14,354 nt of DNA, from assembly GCA_003477405.1 (NCBI GenBank), contig QUDE01000015.1, positions 1 through 14,354 of the forward strand, given 5' to 3'. The notes beneath the pieces are model-generated. The model was not told the origin of the DNA. It saw only the letters and a list, made by a program, of their open reading frames with translations, and ran no database searches. This DNA is from Ruminococcaceae bacterium AM07-15. GTDB taxonomy: Bacteria > Bacillota > Clostridia > Oscillospirales > Butyricicoccaceae. Both the position numbers and the translations under genes were made by a program. This document shows, one piece after another, positions 12,180-14,354 of the stretch (position 1 is its first letter; the number at the start of each line of letters is the position of its first letter).

Positions 12180-13103
12180 ATGGCATTTACTGCGAAGGAT
12201 GTCCAGAATCTGCGTGAGCGCACCGGCGCCGGCATGATGGATTGCAAGAAAGCTCTCACCGCCTCTGACGGTGATTTCGATAAGGCCGTAGAGTTCCTGC
12301 GGGAAAAGGGCCTGGCCGCTGCCGCCAAGAAGGCTGGCCGTGTGGCTGCGGAAGGCATGGTGTATGCCGGCGTGTGCGAAGAGTGCGGCGTGGGCGCCAT
12401 GGTGGAAGTCAACAGCGAGACCGACTTCGTTGCCAAGAACGAAGTGTTCCAGAAGTTCGTCAAGGACCTGGCCACTGTTGTTATGAAGGAGAACCCCGCT
12501 GATCTGGAGGCTCTGAAGGCCTGCCAGTATCCCGAAGAGGGCAAGACCGTTGCCGAAGTGCTCACCGAGAAGGTGGCCACCATCGGCGAGAACATCCAGA
12601 TCCGCCGTTTCGTCCGTTTCTGCGAGAAGACCCAGAATGTGGCTTATATGCACATGGGCGGCAAGATCGGCGTGCTGGTGGCCCTGGAGGTTTCCGACAA
12701 CCTGAAGGGCAACGCCGTTGTCACCGAGCTGGGCCACGATGTGTGCATGCAGATCGCTGCCATGAATCCCCAGTATCTGAACCGGGACAGCGTGCCTGCT
12801 GAAGTGGTGGAGCACGAGAAGGAGATCCTGATGGCTCAGACCATCAACGAGGGCAAGCCCGAAGCTGTGGCCCAGAAGATCGTGAGTGGCCGCATCAACA
12901 AGTTCTTCGAGGAGAACTGCCTGGTGGATCAGGCTTTCGTCAAGGAGAACAAGACCTCTGTTTCCAAGTATGTGGATGCCAAGGCCAAGGAGCTGGGCGG
13001 CACCATCTCCATCAAGAACTTCGTCCGCTTTGAGAAGGGCGAGGGCCTGGCCAAGAGAGAAGACGACTTCGCCGCCGAAGTCGCCGCCATGGCCAAAAAA
13101 TAA
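12180..13103 (+). CDS. tsf: Translation elongation factor Ts
   Basis: This 307-residue cytosolic guanine nucleotide exchange factor regenerates EF-Tu-GTP. The first family signature is LRERTGAGMMDCKKAL (11-26). The second is EVNSETDFVAKN (76-87), containing the TDFV residues that contact EF-Tu. Two core subdomains follow, with HMGGKIGVLVALE and HVCM-like DVCMQIAAMNP segments. The length is in the usual range. GGAGG (12167-12171) lies 8 bases before the ATG. The TAA stop is immediately followed by a repeat palindrome at 13104, and the unit's terminator is 170 bp further on, at 13272-13301. pyrH and frr, often next in bacteria, are absent. Confidence 0.98.
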   Translation: MAFTAKDVQNLRERTGAGMMDCKKALTASDGDFDKAVEFLREKGLAAAAKKAGRVAAEGMVYAGVCEECGVGAMVEVNSETDFVAKNEVFQKFVKDLATVVMKENPADLEALKACQYPEEGKTVAEVLTEKVATIGENIQIRRFVRFCEKTQNVAYMHMGGKIGVLVALEVSDNLKGNAVVTELGHDVCMQIAAMNPQYLNRDSVPAEVVEHEKEILMAQTINEGKPEAVAQKIVSGRINKFFEENCLVDQAFVKENKTSVSKYVDAKAKELGGTISIKNFVRFEKGEGLAKREDDFAAEVAAMAKK

Positions 13104-13207
13104 CCAGCGTGACGCTGGACCCATATTGCGCTGCCGCGCTGGGCAATAGAACCCGGGTTGGTTCGAAGCACCCGGGCAAAGAAGATATGGCTGTCCGGAC
13201 ACCGGAC
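13104..13207. repeat. Palindrome-ended repeat element, 104 bp, abutting the tsf stop
   Basis: The left palindrome CCAGCG-TGA-CGCTGG starts on the base after the TAA of tsf and is followed by ACCCATATTGCGCTGCCGCG. The right end is GATATGGCT followed by GTCCGG-ACA-CCGGAC (13193-13207). Confidence 0.85.
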
Positions 13208-13258
13208 CCAGCGTGACGCTGGACCCATATTGCGCTGGCGCGCTGGGCAATAGAACTG
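13208..13258. repeat. Left-end fragment of a second element
   Basis: A new CCAGCG-TGA-CGCTGG (13208-13222) directly abuts the previous palindrome. The left body follows as far as GGGCAATAGAACTG, then ordinary sequence and the tsf terminator. No right end is present, as in the fragment at 8744-8800. Confidence 0.8.
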
Positions 13259-13271
13259 AAATTATATAATG

Positions 13272-13301
13272 AAAAGACCCCCGGTTTCCGGGGGCTTTTT
13301 T
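13272..13301 (+). terminator. Intrinsic terminator of rpsB-tsf
   Basis: CCCCCGG (13278-13284) pairs with CCGGGGG (13288-13294) around TTT, followed by C and six T. Confidence 0.9.
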
Positions 13302-13330
13302 GCATCGTTGCGTTGAAAGGGGAATGAGCA

Positions 13331-13675
13331 ATGCTTTTTGTATGGATCATGTGGGCAGTGGTTCTGGTGGCCTGCGCCGCCACAGGGGTTCTGCTTACAG
13401 GGCATGGAGCCAGCTTTGTCACCGGTTGGCGGCAAAAAAGCCCGGCCCAACGAGCAAAGCTGGACCGGGGGGCTTTTGCCAGACGGGCCGGGAGATGGAT
13501 GCTCCCCATTGATGTGGCGTTGATCGTTCTTGTGGCCTATGTCCAGCTGCGGGCCGTGCCGGCCATTGAGCGAGGGGATATCCATCGCTATGGGGGAGAG
13601 ATCACCCTGGTTTCCCTGGGGCTGTGTCTGCTGATCGTGGTGATCGCTCTTTTGTCCATGAGAGGCGAAAAGTAG
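13331..13675 (+). CDS. DUF3784-like small membrane protein
   Basis: This 114-residue protein has three hydrophobic segments, near 2-22, 56-72 and 90-108. The segment GHGASFVTGW, then KSPAQRAKLDRGAFARRAGRWML (24-57) fits the DUF3784 pattern, where a G-x-G-x-x-L/F-x-x-G-Y/W turn is followed by a charged stretch with a conserved Asp. Function is unknown. The ATG at 13331 has AAGGGG (13317-13322) 8 bases upstream. It is a single-gene unit directly after the tsf terminator, with no clear promoter of its own. A repeat palindrome begins 3 bases after the TAG stop. Confidence 0.7.
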   Translation: MLFVWIMWAVVLVACAATGVLLTGHGASFVTGWRQKSPAQRAKLDRGAFARRAGRWMLPIDVALIVLVAYVQLRAVPAIERGDIHRYGGEITLVSLGLCLLIVVIALLSMRGEK

Positions 13676-13678
13676 CGG

Positions 13679-13787
13679 GTCCCGTGTCGGGACGGCCAGG
13701 CGGTGCTGCCGCACCCGGTCACATAGCTGAGCAAAATGATGCAATCGGCTTTACAATCCCCCTGGTATGGCAGCGGGGCCACCCCGC
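13679..13787. repeat. Palindrome-ended repeat element, 109 bp, second subtype
   Basis: The left end is GTCCCG-TGT-CGGGAC followed by GGCCA. The right end is GGTATGGCA followed by GCGGGG-CCA-CCCCGC (13773-13787), then CACAAGGGGGGG. The interior (GTGCTGCCGCACCCGGTCAC, GCAATCGGCTTTACAATCCC) is the inverse of 7936-8000. Confidence 0.75.
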
Positions 13788-13835
13788 CACAAGGGGGGGC
13801 TTCTTTGCCCAAGTGGACACAACCGGCCTGCATAG

Positions 13836-13864
13836 AAAAAGCTCCCCGAGAGGGGAGCTTTTTC
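13836..13864. terminator. Bidirectional terminator between convergent genes
   Basis: AAAAAGCTCCCC pairs with GGGGAGCTTTTT around GAGA. A and T tracts on either side serve the plus-strand DUF3784-like gene and the minus-strand thioredoxin-like gene. Confidence 0.9.
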
Positions 13865-13879
13865 TATATGTTTTTATAT

Positions 13880-13943
13880 GCTTTGCTAAGATTGCACCAA
13901 GGCTCCTGCCGGTGTTGGCTTGCCAGCGCCGGAGCAGGGGAGC
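13880..13943 (-). repeat. Inner body repeat, inverse of 4840-4903
   Basis: Read on the minus strand it gives CTCCGGCGCTGGCAAGCCAA and ends GCAATCTTAGCAAAGC, matching 4840-4903 with scattered differences. The remaining bases to 13977 show nothing I can name. Confidence 0.65.
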
Positions 13944-13977
13944 TAACAACGCATCCCCACCGGAGACAGGAACGGGA

Positions 13978-13992
13978 GCGGCGGCTCGCCGC
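13978..13992. repeat. Repeat palindrome touching the thioredoxin-like stop
   Basis: GCGGCG-GCT-CGCCGC, identical to 3820-3834, overlaps the last base of the minus-strand stop codon (13992-13994). No conserved element body is clear next to it. Confidence 0.65.
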
Positions 13993-14225
13993 TAGCGGGA
14001 GAGGAGTTTTTCGATCTCCCGGGTTTTGGCTTCCCGGCCGCGGATCAAAAGTTTGCCGTCCACCATCAGGGAAGGGGAGGTCATAACCCCCAGCTTGACG
14101 ATCTCCACCAGATCTTCTACCTTCTCCACATTGGCTTCCATCCCCAGATTGCGCAGGGCCTCCTGGGTGTTTTCATATAACCGGTCGCATTTGTCGCAGC
14201 CGGTGCCGATCACTTTGATTTCCAT
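13992..14225 (-). CDS. Small thioredoxin-fold redox-active disulfide protein
   Basis: This 77-residue protein has a thioredoxin fold with active site C10-D-K-C13 and the cis-proline region TSP (49-51) followed by SLMVDGKLL. This matches the small thioredoxin-like proteins annotated as redox-active disulfide protein 2 (TIGR00412), which carry out dithiol-disulfide exchange in the cytosol and are often near permeases or ArsR regulators. No such partner is visible, but the window ends 129 bases upstream. AGGAG (minus strand, about 14238-14242) is 12-13 bases before the ATG, somewhat far. The stop overlaps a repeat palindrome. Confidence 0.85.
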   Translation of the reverse strand: MEIKVIGTGCDKCDRLYENTQEALRNLGMEANVEKVEDLVEIVKLGVMTSPSLMVDGKLLIRGREAKTREIEKLLSR

Positions 14226-14250
14226 TTGTATTGTTTCATCTCCTTTCAGG

Positions 14251-14279
14251 GCCAGAGCCTTCGCTGCGGCGAAGGCTGC
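14251..14279 (-). repeat. Hairpin repeat, family C copy 3
   Basis: Read on the minus strand it is GCAGCCTTCGC, then CGCA, then GCGAAGGCTCTGGC, matching 5941-5973. It points towards the thioredoxin-like gene, as the other two copies point towards their downstream genes. The final bases of the window (14280-14354) are GC-rich, with a small GCGGC/GCCGC hairpin and no gene. Confidence 0.75.
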
Positions 14280-14354
14280 TCCAGGCTTCTTCCCAGCGGC
14301 GAGAGCCGCCGGGCCCCTCCTGGGCCGCCCGCGGCGTGGTATTTTTTCACAAAG

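Noticed and set aside
13265..13270. TATAAT as promoter of the DUF3784-like gene
   Set aside because: No -35 lies at the right distance and transcription would begin inside the tsf terminator stem.
11116..13331. Long minus-strand open frames opposite rpsB and tsf
   Set aside because: They mirror two unmistakable conserved genes and carry no recognisable domains.

Overview
The window looks like a chromosomal segment of a Gram-positive, spore-forming Clostridia, most likely an Oscillospiraceae-type gut anaerobe. The grounds are strong GGAGG-type ribosome binding sites, a YlmC/YmxH-family sporulation-associated protein, an FMN riboswitch controlling an ECF-type riboflavin transporter (RibU), the rpsB-tsf pair, and GC-rich codon use in the core genes. 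Species cannot be assigned from sequence alone.

Layout. 1-340 is a repeat block with a 39-bp tandem array. 398-3776 is an AT-richer, probably acquired, defence-type cassette: an extended -10 promoter, a small ORF, and a translationally coupled 1029-aa N6-adenine methyltransferase of the Eco57I/type IIG kind with a candidate ExE-type nuclease motif. 3820-4790 holds a repeat end, a promoter, the FMN riboswitch, its terminator and ribU. 4791-5340 is repeats and hairpins. 5342-5785 is a GNAT acetyltransferase on the minus strand. 6002-7615 is a promoter and an orphan family-5 solute-binding lipoprotein. 7607-8045 is repeats. 8046-8783 is a short QueG-like two-[4Fe-4S] protein. 8711-9230 is repeats. 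9236-10779 encodes two paralogous membrane proteins, the second cut short by a repeat. 10823-11119 is the YlmC/YmxH protein. 11139-13103 is rpsB-tsf with a structured leader. 13104-13301 is repeats and a terminator. 13331-13675 is a DUF3784-like membrane protein. 13679-13992 is repeats with a bidirectional terminator. 13992-14225 is a small CxxC thioredoxin-fold protein on the minus strand.

The most unusual content is the repeats. A family of elements, typically 103-104 bp and in longer variants about 140-150 bp, recurs many times. Each end is a perfect 15-bp palindrome built as a 6-bp stem, 3-nt loop and 6-bp stem, next to a short inverted motif (CCATACT at one end, AGTATGG at the other). 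The stem sequence differs from copy to copy while pairing is kept. The loop is usually TGN at the left end and NCA at the right end. These elements sit at gene 3' ends: they abut or overlap the stop codons of ribU, the lipoprotein gene, tsf, the DUF3784-like gene and the thioredoxin-like gene, and run into the coding ends of the QueG-like gene and the truncated membrane paralog. In three cases the order is stop codon, element, intrinsic terminator. Two further hairpin families (59 bp and about 30 bp) also show pair-preserving differences between copies. No transposase is encoded in the window, so any mobilising enzyme would act in trans.

The genes do not form one pathway. rpsB-tsf and the riboswitch-ribU unit are clear regulatory units; most other genes look like single-gene transcription units separated by repeats.
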